Assembly (NCBI RefSeq): GCF_003096355.1
Contig: NZ_QEKI01000012.1
Span: forward strand, 1 to 64,000
Direction of reading: 5' to 3'
Source: Pontibacter virosus
Lineage (GTDB): Bacteria; Bacteroidota; Bacteroidia; Cytophagales; Hymenobacteraceae
DNA: 64,000 nt
Made by a program: the position numbers and the translations under genes. The notes under the pieces are model-generated. The model was not told the origin of the DNA and did not search any database. It saw only the letters and a program-made list of their open reading frames with translations. Of the stretch, positions 1-8,450 are shown piece by piece. Position 1 is the stretch's first letter, and every line of letters begins with the position of its first letter.

Positions 1-244
1 CGTGGCCTTTTCCTTTTAATTCCCGTGAACAAGTCACGTGCTTGAATTGACGCGGTGGGTGGATTGCTCCACACCCGCGCGGATGTACCTATCTTATTTT
101 TTCTTTTTTCTGTCTCAACAATCTCTCAAAGAACTTTTCCGTCGGGCTACCCCCTCAGGTTAGCGCCTTCCATCTGAAGGCGGGTGCTTGCTTGTGCTTC
201 CCGTGACGACTCTCCGGCTGAACCGCTTCGTCGTTTTCGGTGTG
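1..244 (-). promoter_or_regulatory. rRNA operon leader with boxA (16S gene off the left edge)
   Basis: Read leftward, this is the transcribed leader downstream of four tandem promoters. On the minus strand 134-125 reads GTTCTTTGAG, the boxA-type antitermination element usually found ahead of 16S rRNA in Bacteroidota, followed by an A-rich stretch. A strong imperfect hairpin lies at about 50-81 (arms around TGGGTGGA and TCCACACCC) and could be part of a processing stem. No 16S start sequence is present, so the rRNA gene must begin left of position 1. Assignment to rrn is inferred from boxA plus the promoter array. Confidence 0.72.
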
Positions 245-274
245 CAAAGGTCGGAAATCTTTCCGACTCCGCAA
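245..274 (-). promoter_or_regulatory. rrn tandem promoter, copy 1 (proximal)
   Basis: Minus strand: -33 TTGCGG (TTG at 274-272), 19-base spacer, -7 element GACCTTTG (252-245). This matches the Bacteroidota TTTG-N19-TAnnTTTG consensus except for G in place of the first T. It has exactly the same 30-base geometry as the other three copies. Confidence 0.75.
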
Positions 275-345
275 GCTTTTTTTCAATCTTTTTTTTCTCT
301 TTTCAGCCCGTTCGGCTCGTGAAGCGCTCGTTTCGGAGCGGGTTG

Positions 346-375
346 CAAAGGTAAGCAGAGTTTTTAAATCCGCAA
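346..375 (-). promoter_or_regulatory. rrn tandem promoter, copy 2
   Basis: Minus strand: -33 TTGCGG, 19-base spacer, -7 TACCTTTG (353-346), a perfect -7 consensus. It starts 101 bases upstream of copy 1. Confidence 0.78.
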
Positions 376-455
376 TAACCTCGCTAAAATTTTTTTCTTT
401 CCCTCCGGGCTGTGTTAGCGGCCTTTTCCGGAACGCCTCCTGCTGAAGCGGGCTG

Positions 456-485
456 CAAAGGTAGGAACCTTTTTGAAACCTGCAA
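456..485 (-). promoter_or_regulatory. rrn tandem promoter, copy 3
   Basis: Minus strand: -33 TTGCAG, 19-base spacer, -7 TACCTTTG (463-456). It is 110 bases upstream of copy 2. The bases just downstream (GCAGCCCGCTTC) resemble those after copy 2. Confidence 0.78.
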
Positions 486-616
486 CACCCCAGGCAAAAG
501 TTTTTTTTCAGTAACTGTTCAGATGCTTCGAGCTTTCCTTCCTGCATCCGACGGCCGCCCTGCCGGTGGCCCTCTCACTCCCCCTTTCTGCGAACCCTGT
601 GTCCGTGTCGGGAGTG

Positions 617-646
617 CAAAGGTCCACAAATTTCCCGAACCCGCAA
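617..646 (-). promoter_or_regulatory. rrn tandem promoter, copy 4 (distal)
   Basis: Minus strand: -33 TTGCGG, 19-base spacer, -7 GACCTTTG (624-617). It is 161 bases upstream of copy 3 and closes the array. Confidence 0.74.
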
Positions 647-1034
647 GCACCCTGTGTTATCTTTCTACCTTACTTCCCGGCGGTTCCGCCTAAGTGCCTG
701 AAGCGCACGGGGAATAGTTTGCAAAATAATTCCGGGTTTTGTCGTCTCTTAACAACACAAGCCATTGTTACCTGCATTGCTAAGAGCCTGTTTGTTTTCA
801 GAGCTCTTGATCACTCCAAAATTTAGGTTGTTTTATCAGCATCAACATAAGGAGACTGCTTGTACAATCTGTGGGAATTCCCTATGCATCGCGCTTCAGT
901 TTCCCGTGCGCTAGAGAGTAACAGTATTTTTAACTCTTATAGTTCCTACTATGATTATTTTTTTTCGATTTCTTTTAGGTATCCTCTTCCTGTTGCGTGG
1001 TACTGTCTCTGCTTATGCTTGCTACTCTTTATTT
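647..1034. other. Intergenic stretch between rrn promoters and terminator
   Basis: No credible coding frame on either strand. The short open frames lack a family match and run through AT-rich, pyrimidine-rich sequence. I see no further good copy of the tandem promoter and no tRNA. Confidence 0.6.
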
Positions 1035-1078
1035 TTAACGCAAAAGCCCTCTCTATTTAGAAAGGGCTTTTGCGTTAA
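1035..1078. terminator. Bidirectional terminator hairpin
   Basis: A perfect 16-base inverted repeat (TTAACGCAAAAGCCCT and its complement) around a 12-base loop. The AAAAGCCC/GGGCTTTT core is a common intrinsic terminator form. It closes the leftward DUF2480 transcript. Confidence 0.85.
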
Positions 1079-1094
1079 CCTGACTATTGATCGT

Positions 1095-1607
1095 CTATGC
1101 TGTTTTAGGCCTCTTATATAATGGCACCGTGCTGCATGGTTCGCCATACATCAAACTGCTTACTACAGGCGACAGCTTTCGCATAATTTCCACATAAGCA
1201 TAAGTTGGCACAGGTATACTGCCGCAACCTTTGATGACCACTTTCCCATCCCGGTATTCTTCCGGGTCTATTTTGGCAATTGCTTCCTGCATCAGGGCTT
1301 GCTCCAGTGCTTCCAGATCGCCGAACACATAATAGTTGGCGTGCCCCTGCAACTTTGTAGCCAAAAGCATATAAGCCCAGGTCGGCACGATGGCATCCAC
1401 GGAGCAAATGATCGCAACGTTTTTCCCAGCATAAGCCGACCAGTCATGTTCTTTCACAAAAGCCCTGAAATCCTTTTCGCGGAGAATCAGGCCCTGAAAC
1501 AGATTATCCTTTATATCATATACCACACGCTCACCCGGGTGAAGCAACTCTTCCAGGTTAAGGGTCACGAGTGCGCTTTGCGCTACCTTGTTTATTATAT
1601 CTGACAT
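1095..1607 (-). CDS. DUF2480 family protein
   Basis: A 170-residue cytoplasmic protein without signal peptide or membrane segment. It matches the small DUF2480 family, which is nearly confined to Bacteroidota and has no established function. Recognisable landmarks are the N-terminal MSDIINKVAQSALVTLNLEE stretch, a central segment AIVPTWAYMLLA and a late KGCGSIPVPTYAYVE block with one of several cysteines. The start lies 9 bases after the tsaB stop, so the two are probably co-transcribed. A strong hairpin terminator follows. The family call rests on recalled sequence character, not a search. Confidence 0.82.
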   Translation of the reverse strand: MSDIINKVAQSALVTLNLEELLHPGERVVYDIKDNLFQGLILREKDFRAFVKEHDWSAYAGKNVAIICSVDAIVPTWAYMLLATKLQGHANYYVFGDLEALEQALMQEAIAKIDPEEYRDGKVVIKGCGSIPVPTYAYVEIMRKLSPVVSSLMYGEPCSTVPLYKRPKTA

Positions 1608-1616
1608 GTTTATAGC

Positions 1617-2315
1617 TTATTTAATCGTGTTCTTAGTAGGACTTGTTATATAAACATCCTTCAAGTAGAAGGGTTCATAATAGGCCACATCTTCAAATGC
1701 CTGCTGCTCGTACTTCAGCAGCGCCAGTTGTCCAATAGGTTTAGCTGATGGCTGTATACTTTCTATAAAGAGCGCATTCGCATTTCCCTCCTGCAGCTTT
1801 TTGAACTTAGCAGCACCGTTACCAAAGAAAACGATCGGCTGACTGGCTAATTGTTCCTGAAAGCTCTGCTCATCTAGTACCATTGGGGCTACAGGCATTT
1901 GTTCCTCCAGGTTAGCATCGAGCAGGCAGGTATAGACTTCCATACGCCGGGCGTCAACCATGGGGCAGAACAGGTAGTCCTGAGCATTGGGTACTCCGTC
2001 TATTGCTTGCTTTGCCAAACCGTATAAAGTAGACACCTCCAGCAGCGGAATATCTAGTGAGTAGCAAAGGCCTTTGGCAGTAGAGCTCCCTATGCGCAAA
2101 CCGGTATAGGAACCGGGCCCTCCTGAAACAGCCACAGCGCTCAAGTCATGCAAGGTATAGCCACAGTTCTCGACCAGTTGCGAAATCATGACCGTGATAT
2201 GGGAAGAATGAGACTTTTCGATCTGCAGCTCCGATGCACCCAGTAAATCCGCTCCTTTATATAAGGCAACAGAACATACGTTAGACGAAGTTTCGAGCGC
2301 GAGCAGTAAAGGCAT
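1617..2315 (-). CDS. tsaB: tRNA threonylcarbamoyladenosine biosynthesis protein TsaB
   Basis: A 232-residue member of the ASKHA fold. TsaB is the scaffold partner of TsaD in making the universal t6A modification at position 37 of ANN-decoding tRNAs. The N-terminus MPLLLALETSSNVCSVAL is the family's first phosphate-loop-like strand, and VSGGPGSYTGLRIGSSTAKGL (about residues 64-84) is the diagnostic TsaB block. Length is typical. It is followed at 9 bases by the DUF2480 gene and preceded by the terminator of the protease gene, so it probably starts its own transcript. Confidence 0.93.
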   Translation of the reverse strand: MPLLLALETSSNVCSVALYKGADLLGASELQIEKSHSSHITVMISQLVENCGYTLHDLSAVAVSGGPGSYTGLRIGSSTAKGLCYSLDIPLLEVSTLYGLAKQAIDGVPNAQDYLFCPMVDARRMEVYTCLLDANLEEQMPVAPMVLDEQSFQEQLASQPIVFFGNGAAKFKKLQEGNANALFIESIQPSAKPIGQLALLKYEQQAFEDVAYYEPFYLKDVYITSPTKNTIK

Positions 2316-2369
2316 ACTTTAAACTTATAATAAATGATATGACAAAAGTACGCCCGAAAGACCAAGAAA

Positions 2370-2405
2370 CAAAAAGGGTGACACCGGACCGGCATCACCC
2401 TTTTG
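2370..2405 (-). terminator. Terminator after ctpA-type gene
   Basis: Inverted repeat with AAAAGGGTGA/TCACCCTTTT arms between the S41 peptidase stop and the tsaB start. The T-rich flank suits leftward termination. Confidence 0.75.
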
Positions 2406-2421
2406 CTTATACCTTGTTTTC

Positions 2422-4071
2422 TTACTTCACTTTCAGGTATGATGCATACTCCTGCTGATTGCTGAGCACACGCTTGGCCATCAGAATATCCGGATCATCA
2501 TCAAATGAAGATTCGATGTAGCCTTTCTGCAGGTAGTAACGGGAAGCAATTTCTGCCTCCAGCATTTCCTGTATCTCGGCACGGAAGCGCATCAGGTCAT
2601 TCGACTTGTTATGCGATACCTTTTTCTTAATGGCGTCAAGCTCTATTTTAATGTCATCCAGATGCTTTCCATCCTTCGCCTGCTCGGTCAGTTCTTCCAG
2701 CTCACGTTCTACCTTGGTGGTGTAGTTGACATCTTTATTATCCAGGAAAGCGATAAATTTCTGGTAGTCGGCATCCGTCAGCTTAAATTGTTTGGCTGAA
2801 GGTATGGTCGGGTTCTCTGCTCTGTACTTATTGGCGTACTCAAAGAAGTAGCCTTTCATCGCGATTGTTCTGGCAATTTCGGAATAAGCTTTGCGGGTAA
2901 CTTCCACATCCGGGCTAACGCCACCGCCATCGTACACGATGCGACCTCCAGCTGTTTTATGAGCTACTTTAAGTGAATCTGGAATTTTGCCGGCGCTGCC
3001 GTCTTCGTTGCGGTGCTTGTAGTCGATGGCCTGTATACTGCGGCCACTCGGGATGTAATATTTAGCTGTTGTTACTTTAAGCTGCGAGTTATAGGAAAGC
3101 GGACGTGTAGCTTGTACAAGGCCTTTGCCGAAAGTGCGCTCCCCTACCAGCACAGCCCGGTCATAGTCCTGCATCACACCGGCCACGATCTCAGAGGCCG
3201 AGGCACTGCGCGAACTGGTCAAAATTACCATCGGAACTTCCTTATCCAGTGGTTCGTCCAGCGCCTTGTAGGTTTTGTTCCACTCCTTTACTTTGCCTTT
3301 GGTACTTACAATGTCGCTTCCCTTGTCAACAAACAGATTGGAGATGTTCACCGCTTCGTGCAGCAAACCGCCCGGATTGTCGCGCAAATCGAAAATAATC
3401 TTCTTAGCCCCCTGCTCTTTTAGTTTCTGAACAGCCGTTCTCACTTCTTTAGAAGCATCCACTGTAAAGCCTGACAGTTGGAAGTAACCGATTTCGTTGT
3501 CGATCATGCCATAATAAGGCACGTTATCAACCATAATGTTGGCACGGGTAAGCTCTACAGTTCTTGGCTTCGACTGCCCGTAGCTGCGCACTTCAAGTTT
3601 TACAACAGAGTTAGCCTGCCCTTTCAACAGCTTGCTCACTTCTGATGTAGTCTTGCTGGAAACGTTTACCCCGTCTATTTTAGTGATCTCATCGCCGATA
3701 ACCAGGCCCGCCTTGTGCGCCGGGGAATTCTCGTAAGGCATCTGCACCACAATCTTATTGTCGCGGCTGCCAATGAGTGCGCCTATGCCGCCGTACTGTC
3801 CGGTGGTCATGGTGCGGAAATCTTCAATATCGTCTTCGGGAATGTAGTTGGTATAGGGGTCGAGCGACTTGAGCATCGCGTCTATACCTGTGCGCACCAG
3901 TTTAGAGGGCGGCACCTCATCTACATAATAGGTGTTTACTTCTTTGAAAAGCGTGGCAAAAACATCAAGATTTTTGGCAATTTCGAAATAGCGCTCTGAT
4001 TCACTCTTAAAGGAGAAGAGAGTCAGTGCTAAGCTGCCGGCAAGAACGCCAGCTATTAACTTCTTATACAT
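2422..4071 (-). CDS. S41 carboxy-terminal processing peptidase
   Basis: A 549-residue exported serine protease of the CtpA/Prc class, cutting near C-termini of periplasmic substrates. It has an N-terminal signal or anchor (about residues 4-22), a PDZ domain around 90-180 (GGIGALIG, then SPAHKAGLVIGDEI), and the S41 catalytic core with Ser in SRSASASEIVAG and Lys in GERTFGKGLVQ, the expected Ser-Lys dyad. The C-terminal 150 residues are charged and helical, as in longer Bacteroidota members. It sits downstream of rpmH-rnpA and has its own terminator. Confidence 0.93.
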   Translation of the reverse strand: MYKKLIAGVLAGSLALTLFSFKSESERYFEIAKNLDVFATLFKEVNTYYVDEVPPSKLVRTGIDAMLKSLDPYTNYIPEDDIEDFRTMTTGQYGGIGALIGSRDNKIVVQMPYENSPAHKAGLVIGDEITKIDGVNVSSKTTSEVSKLLKGQANSVVKLEVRSYGQSKPRTVELTRANIMVDNVPYYGMIDNEIGYFQLSGFTVDASKEVRTAVQKLKEQGAKKIIFDLRDNPGGLLHEAVNISNLFVDKGSDIVSTKGKVKEWNKTYKALDEPLDKEVPMVILTSSRSASASEIVAGVMQDYDRAVLVGERTFGKGLVQATRPLSYNSQLKVTTAKYYIPSGRSIQAIDYKHRNEDGSAGKIPDSLKVAHKTAGGRIVYDGGGVSPDVEVTRKAYSEIARTIAMKGYFFEYANKYRAENPTIPSAKQFKLTDADYQKFIAFLDNKDVNYTTKVERELEELTEQAKDGKHLDDIKIELDAIKKKVSHNKSNDLMRFRAEIQEMLEAEIASRYYLQKGYIESSFDDDPDILMAKRVLSNQQEYASYLKVK

Positions 4072-4100
4072 AGAATTCCAGGTTTAGGGGCGGGGTAAGA

Positions 4101-4511
4101 CTATCTAGTCAAACAACGTTCCAAACCGGAAATTAGTTTTTTTTGGATTGTATCAAAGGATTTTTTTTCCTTGCCGATGTAAATAATGGCCAGGAGGCGG
4201 GGTGCCCGTCCTTGATTTTGAGTAAGCAGGTGCTTGTTAAGGCGGTAAGCCTCACGTATCTGGCGCTTCAGGCGGTTCCGGTCGACGGCACGCTTGAAGT
4301 TGCGCTTCGAAACGGAAATAACTAGCTGCGTACCTTCGGAAAGAGGTGCTTCGGGCGTGTGGTACACGAACCTGAGCGGATACAAATTAAAAGAAGAACC
4401 CTTGCTAAACAGCAGCGTGATAAGGCGCTTACTGCACAAGCGTTCTTCTTTCGAATATGTATAAGAAATCGGCTGCTCTGCTGGTTTGTCTTTAGCTGGA
4501 TCCATACGCAT
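4101..4511 (-). CDS. rnpA: Ribonuclease P protein component
   Basis: About 136 residues, the small protein that helps RNase P RNA bind pre-tRNA leaders. The RNR signature RAVDRNRLKRQIREAYRLNK is intact and the N-terminal FSKEERLCSK-like block (YSKEERLCSK) is present. I chose the ATG at 4511, which has GGAG eight bases upstream, over the in-frame TTG at 4538 that would begin only 8 bases after the rpmH stop. It follows rpmH, the near-universal arrangement. Confidence 0.93.
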   Translation of the reverse strand: MRMDPAKDKPAEQPISYTYSKEERLCSKRLITLLFSKGSSFNLYPLRFVYHTPEAPLSEGTQLVISVSKRNFKRAVDRNRLKRQIREAYRLNKHLLTQNQGRAPRLLAIIYIGKEKKSFDTIQKKLISGLERCLTR

Positions 4512-4546
4512 GACGGCTCCGGGCTGAGCAAAGCACAACCAGATTA

Positions 4547-4705
4547 CTAAGCTTTGTGTCTTCTTTCGTCAGAAACAGAAAGTTTCTTTCTGCCTTTAGC
4601 TCTTCTGCTAGCTAGTACTCTTCTTCCGTTAGCGGTTTCCATTCTTGATCTGAAACCGTGCTTATTTCTTCTTTTTCTCTGCGAAGGCTGGAATGTTCTT
4701 TTCAT
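4547..4705 (-). CDS. rpmH: 50S ribosomal protein L34 (bL34)
   Basis: A 52-residue very basic protein of the large subunit. Translation begins [20 protein letters not shown] and continues with the [19 protein letters not shown] block that defines bL34. The reading frame is short and fully open from the ATG at 4705 to TAG at 4547. It lies directly upstream of rnpA and has its own well-formed promoter at 4734-4764. Confidence 0.97.
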   Translation of the reverse strand: MKRTFQPSQRKRRNKHGFRSRMETANGRRVLASRRAKGRKKLSVSDERRHKA

Positions 4706-4733
4706 CGGATGCCAATGGTTTTATTATGGCCTG

Positions 4734-4764
4734 CAAAATTAGGGAAGCTTTTCTAAAATAGCAA
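4734..4764 (-). promoter_or_regulatory. rpmH promoter
   Basis: Minus strand: TTG (4764-4762), 20-base spacer, TAATTTTG (4741-4734), matching the Bacteroidota consensus. It lies 28 bases upstream of the rpmH start codon. Confidence 0.7.
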
Positions 4765-4934
4765 TTCCACGTCCTATATTATTTTAAAAAATACAGAAAA
4801 AAGGGCCCGTACATCATTTTAAATTGATTGTAGCGCGTAGCTATACCTTGCTTTGGCCCATACTTATACCCCGTATACCTGCGTTAAACACAGATTATCT
4901 TAATTTTACCCCGAACGCTATACCTTCACGTGCT

Positions 4935-6659
4935 ATGATCCGACACCATATATCTTACGTCAATCCGCTAACGCACTTCCTAAATATCACCATCACTATA
5001 CCTGACAACAGCCAACAGGAGCTATACCTGCAATTGCCTGCCTGGCGACCGGGACGCTACGAATTGCAACACTTCGCCCAAAAGCTACGCGGTGTTATGG
5101 CCAGTGCTAATGGGGTAGCCATACCTGTGCGCAAGGTAACCAAAGACCGTTGGCTGGTGGAAGCTGGTGGCGCGGAGAATATTGAGATTCGCTATAGCTT
5201 TTATGCACGACAGATGGATGGCGGCGGCTCCTGGCTCGACGAAGAGCAGCTATACCTGAACGGCATCAACTGCCTAATGGCCGTAGAAGATCGTGCGCAT
5301 GAGCCACAACAGTTGCAGATCGCTATACCTGACAACTGGCAGATCGCCTGTGGATTGCCCGAAACAGAGCGCCATACCTTGCTGGCTGAGAACTACGATC
5401 AATTGGTGGACAGCCCACTCATTGCCAGCGCCTCCCTTAAAAAGGAAACCTATACGGTGTCTGATATACCTTTCCACATCTGGATACAGGGCGATTGCCG
5501 GCCAGACTGGGAGCGGATTAAAAAAGACTTTGAAGCCTTTACTAAAGAGCAGCTGGAGGTATTTGGTGATTTCCCGGTGCAGGACTACCATTACCTGAAC
5601 GAGATCCTCCCCTATCGCTTTTACCACGGGGTAGAGCATGTCAACTCAACTGTCATCACACTCGGGCCGGGGGAGTTGCTGATGACACCTGCTTTATATA
5701 AAGAGTTTCTGGGTGTGAGTTCGCATGAGCTTTTCCACACGTGGAACGTCAAACAGATTCGGCCGAAGGAAATGCTGCCCTACGACTTTACCGGGGAGAA
5801 TTATTTCCGGACGGGCTATGTGGCGGAAGGTATAACGACTTACTACGGCGACTACATGCTGACTCGCTCAGGGGTGTTTACGGCGGCACAGTATTTTGAG
5901 GAGCTTAACACTACCCTGCAACGCTATTTTGCGGACCACAGCCGCTACCACATGTCGGTGGCTGACTCATCGTTCGACCTCTGGCTGGATGGCTACAAAC
6001 CCGGTATACCAGATCGCAAAGTATCCATCTACATCAAAGGTGCGTTAACTGCCCTGCTATTGGATCTGCAGTTACGCCGTGCTACGGGAAATAAGGCTAA
6101 CCTTGACACTGTGATGCGACACCTTTGGGAAGACTTCGGGAAGCGCGGCATTGGGTATACTGAAGAGGACTACAGGCGACTGGTGCTCCGTGTCGGAGGT
6201 GAGGATTTTGATCGTTATTTTGAGCAGTATATAAATGGCACTGCTCCGATCGAAGATGCCTTAGATGAAGCATTGCGCTACGTGGGCTGCACACTAAAGG
6301 CAGAAGAGAATGCCATGCTTTACGAAGGACTCTTCGGATTTAAGATTGTTGCTGATGCACAAGCAACTAAAGTAACTGCTATCGCTCCGGACTCCCCTGC
6401 CAGCACGGCATTAAGTGTAGAAGACGAGTTGGTTGCAGTGAATGGACGAAAGATTGAACAGAACCTACAGCCACTGCTGGCTGACACAGATCTTGCACAA
6501 GGTATAGAACTCACGCTTTTCAGAATCAAGCAACTGCGTCAAGTCAGGCTGCAACCGAGCCAGCAGACCTACTACACCAGGTATAGCATTGCAAAAAGGC
6601 CGGATGCAACAGACGCCGAAAAGCAAAACTTCAAGCTGTGGCTGAAACAGGAGTTTTAA
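4935..6659 (+). CDS. M61 family metallopeptidase with PDZ domain
   Basis: A 574-residue zinc aminopeptidase of the glycyl aminopeptidase class. It has an N-terminal M61_N beta domain, a catalytic domain with HELFH at residues 264-268 and the third zinc ligand Glu in AEGITTYYGDYML, then a C-terminal PDZ segment (ADAQATKVTAIAPDSPAS). The upstream in-frame ATG at 4824 would add 37 poorly conserved residues; the MIRHHISYVNP start at 4935 fits the family better. No clear signal peptide is seen from that start. The gene converges on the next one with a 4-base overlap of stop codons and no room for a terminator. It carries an unusual density of the CTATACCT octamer. Confidence 0.9.
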   Translation: MIRHHISYVNPLTHFLNITITIPDNSQQELYLQLPAWRPGRYELQHFAQKLRGVMASANGVAIPVRKVTKDRWLVEAGGAENIEIRYSFYARQMDGGGSWLDEEQLYLNGINCLMAVEDRAHEPQQLQIAIPDNWQIACGLPETERHTLLAENYDQLVDSPLIASASLKKETYTVSDIPFHIWIQGDCRPDWERIKKDFEAFTKEQLEVFGDFPVQDYHYLNEILPYRFYHGVEHVNSTVITLGPGELLMTPALYKEFLGVSSHELFHTWNVKQIRPKEMLPYDFTGENYFRTGYVAEGITTYYGDYMLTRSGVFTAAQYFEELNTTLQRYFADHSRYHMSVADSSFDLWLDGYKPGIPDRKVSIYIKGALTALLLDLQLRRATGNKANLDTVMRHLWEDFGKRGIGYTEEDYRRLVLRVGGEDFDRYFEQYINGTAPIEDALDEALRYVGCTLKAEENAMLYEGLFGFKIVADAQATKVTAIAPDSPASTALSVEDELVAVNGRKIEQNLQPLLADTDLAQGIELTLFRIKQLRQVRLQPSQQTYYTRYSIAKRPDATDAEKQNFKLWLKQEF

Positions 6660-7891
6660 TTGAATAGCAGTTTGAGATAGAAAGACGGTTGCTTGAGTCG
6701 CTCGCGCAGGTCCAGGTCGGTGAACATGCAGGAGATGGTCTCGGCAAGCGCCTGGTTTTTGGATGCCTTGCTTGCCACTTGGTTAAACAACCAGGGGTAG
6801 TCGAGTAACTGCTGCATGCGTCGGCTAAGTTTGAGTTCTTTCCAGAGTCGGTTATAGACTGCTTTGTCATACCCTTGCATGAAGTCAGCGGAGAAGTTTT
6901 GCTGCTGCAGGCAGAGTTCGGCCTGTGCGGCTGCCCAACGCCCGCTGATCATGGCGTTGCTGATGCCTTCGCCGGTAAAGGGGTCGATCAGAGAGGCCGC
7001 GTCGCCCACCAACATGTAGTTGTCGCCCGAGATCATGCGCTTTTTGGAGCCCAGTGGCAGGCCATACCCTTTGATATCACCCATCAGTTCAGCACCAGCG
7101 AAGCGCTGTTTAAACTCGGGATGTGTTTCGATCATGCAGAGCATCTCCTTTTTCAGGTTCACTTTCTTCTGGCTTACTGTTTCGCTCAGCATACCCACGC
7201 CCACATTGGCATAACCACCCGGCAGCGGAAAGATCCAGAAATAGCCCGGCAGAAAATCTTTGAGAAAGTGCAGTTCGATGAAATTATCCTTGTCGAGTCC
7301 CGCTACATTCTTGTAATAGGCCCGAAGCCCGGCGCAGTAGTGTTGCGGTTCCTGCTTTATACCTGCCTCCTGCCGCGCAAAGGCAGAGTGTGCCCCATTG
7401 GCGGCAATCAGCAAACGGGTATTGATCTGATGTTTGCCGCTTTTGTCTGTTAAGGTATAGCCCTGTGCGTTACGCTCTACTTTCGCAATATCTATACCTT
7501 CGAGTAAAGTGATTTCGGGCCGCTGCTTCACTTGCTCGATCAGGAAATTGTCGAAGTCGATCCGTTTGGAGATGTAACCCGAGGGGACATCCTGTGCAGC
7601 ATCGTAATTCGGTTTGAAAGGCACACTTAATTTGTGCCCGGCCGGCGAGATGAAATGAATCCCCCACGAAGGCAGCTGCTCTTTCTGCTCGCCCAATAGA
7701 GTGGGCAGTTCGGGAGCGATCCGCTTCAATTCGTTCACCACTTTACCACTCAGGGCGTCGCCGCATACCTTGTCTCTGGGGAAAACGGCCTTGTCGATGA
7801 GCACGCAAGGTAAACCCTTGTTGGCCAGGTGCAAGGCTGCGGTAGCACCGCCCGGTCCGGCGCCCAGTATACAAATGTCGTGTTGCTGCAT
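6656..7891 (-). CDS. NAD(P)/FAD-dependent oxidoreductase, geranylgeranyl-reductase type
   Basis: About 411 residues. The N-terminal Rossmann motif CILGAGPGGATAALHL binds FAD, and a second FAD contact is LVGDAASLIDPFTGEGISNAM around residue 280. This is the pattern of the geranylgeranyl reductase/halogenase-like superfamily, whose members reduce isoprenoid or other lipid chains. The true substrate cannot be told from sequence. Start set at MQQHD (7891) because the glycine-rich loop should lie close to the N-terminus; the longer frame adds 13 residues. It converges on the M61 gene. Confidence 0.83.
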   Translation of the reverse strand: MQQHDICILGAGPGGATAALHLANKGLPCVLIDKAVFPRDKVCGDALSGKVVNELKRIAPELPTLLGEQKEQLPSWGIHFISPAGHKLSVPFKPNYDAAQDVPSGYISKRIDFDNFLIEQVKQRPEITLLEGIDIAKVERNAQGYTLTDKSGKHQINTRLLIAANGAHSAFARQEAGIKQEPQHYCAGLRAYYKNVAGLDKDNFIELHFLKDFLPGYFWIFPLPGGYANVGVGMLSETVSQKKVNLKKEMLCMIETHPEFKQRFAGAELMGDIKGYGLPLGSKKRMISGDNYMLVGDAASLIDPFTGEGISNAMISGRWAAAQAELCLQQQNFSADFMQGYDKAVYNRLWKELKLSRRMQQLLDYPWLFNQVASKASKNQALAETISCMFTDLDLRERLKQPSFYLKLLFN

Positions 7892-7969
7892 GCGTTGCTT
7901 CAGTTGAGGGAGGCTAAAAATAAAGAGCAATCTTCAGTCGAACGCTATACCTGCTCAAAAAAGCACATA

Positions 7970-7997
7970 AAAAAAGGAAAGCCCGTAGGCCTTCCTC
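7970..7997 (-). terminator. Terminator after small hydrophilic ORF
   Basis: Leftward hairpin GGAAGGCC/GGGCTTTCC with a short loop followed by seven T residues on the minus strand. It lies downstream of the 66-residue ORF. Confidence 0.72.
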
Positions 7998-8096
7998 TCA
8001 TTATTTCATAGTCTTATTTTGCATTCCTGACGCGCTTACTATCAGTAAGGGGTGCTTTCGCTACCTTTTGCCAGGTTAGGTTTATTTGCGTTACGT

Positions 8097-8297
8097 TTAT
8101 TTTTTGTCGTAAGGCGTATTGTTACCGCCCTTTGCCAGGTTACGGTTCGGGTTTTGCACTTTTGTATCGTCTGCGTTCAACGCATTCTGGTTCGGCTGAG
8201 AGTCAATATTACCCATTGGTTTATTTCGATCTTCTCCTTTCGGGTTATTCTTCTTCAACTCGTCCAGCGTCTTTTTATTTTCGTTCTTTAAGCTCAT
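8097..8297 (-). CDS. Small hydrophilic protein of unknown function
   Basis: 66 residues, very rich in Asn, Lys and Asp with no hydrophobic stretch, so probably unstructured and cytoplasmic. I do not recognise a family. Support comes from a clean ATG start, an asparagine/lysine composition unlike random translation, and a following leftward terminator. It stands alone between a flavoprotein and a sugar kinase gene. Confidence 0.6.
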   Translation of the reverse strand: MSLKNENKKTLDELKKNNPKGEDRNKPMGNIDSQPNQNALNADDTKVQNPNRNLAKGGNNTPYDKK

Positions 8298-8400
8298 TGT
8301 TTTCAGATTAGGTAATCGTATACCTTTGTTTTACCTACCAAGCCCTCACTTTGTTGCATTTTAATGCAATTCCGACCGAACTGCCTATGCGCAAAAACTA

Positions 8401-8427
8401 AAAAAGGGAAGGCAAAGCCCCCCTTTT
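8401..8427 (-). terminator. Terminator after PfkB kinase gene
   Basis: Leftward hairpin with AAGGG-type and TTCCCTT-type arms around GGCTTTGCC, ending in a run of T on the minus strand, 24 bases after the kinase stop codon. Confidence 0.72.
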
Positions 8428-8450
8428 CTATACCTATAAAATCTTTATAA

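Noticed and set aside
245..646. Iterons or a plasmid/phage origin
   Set aside because: The repeats are better explained as -33/-7 promoter pairs with constant 19-base spacing ahead of a boxA leader.
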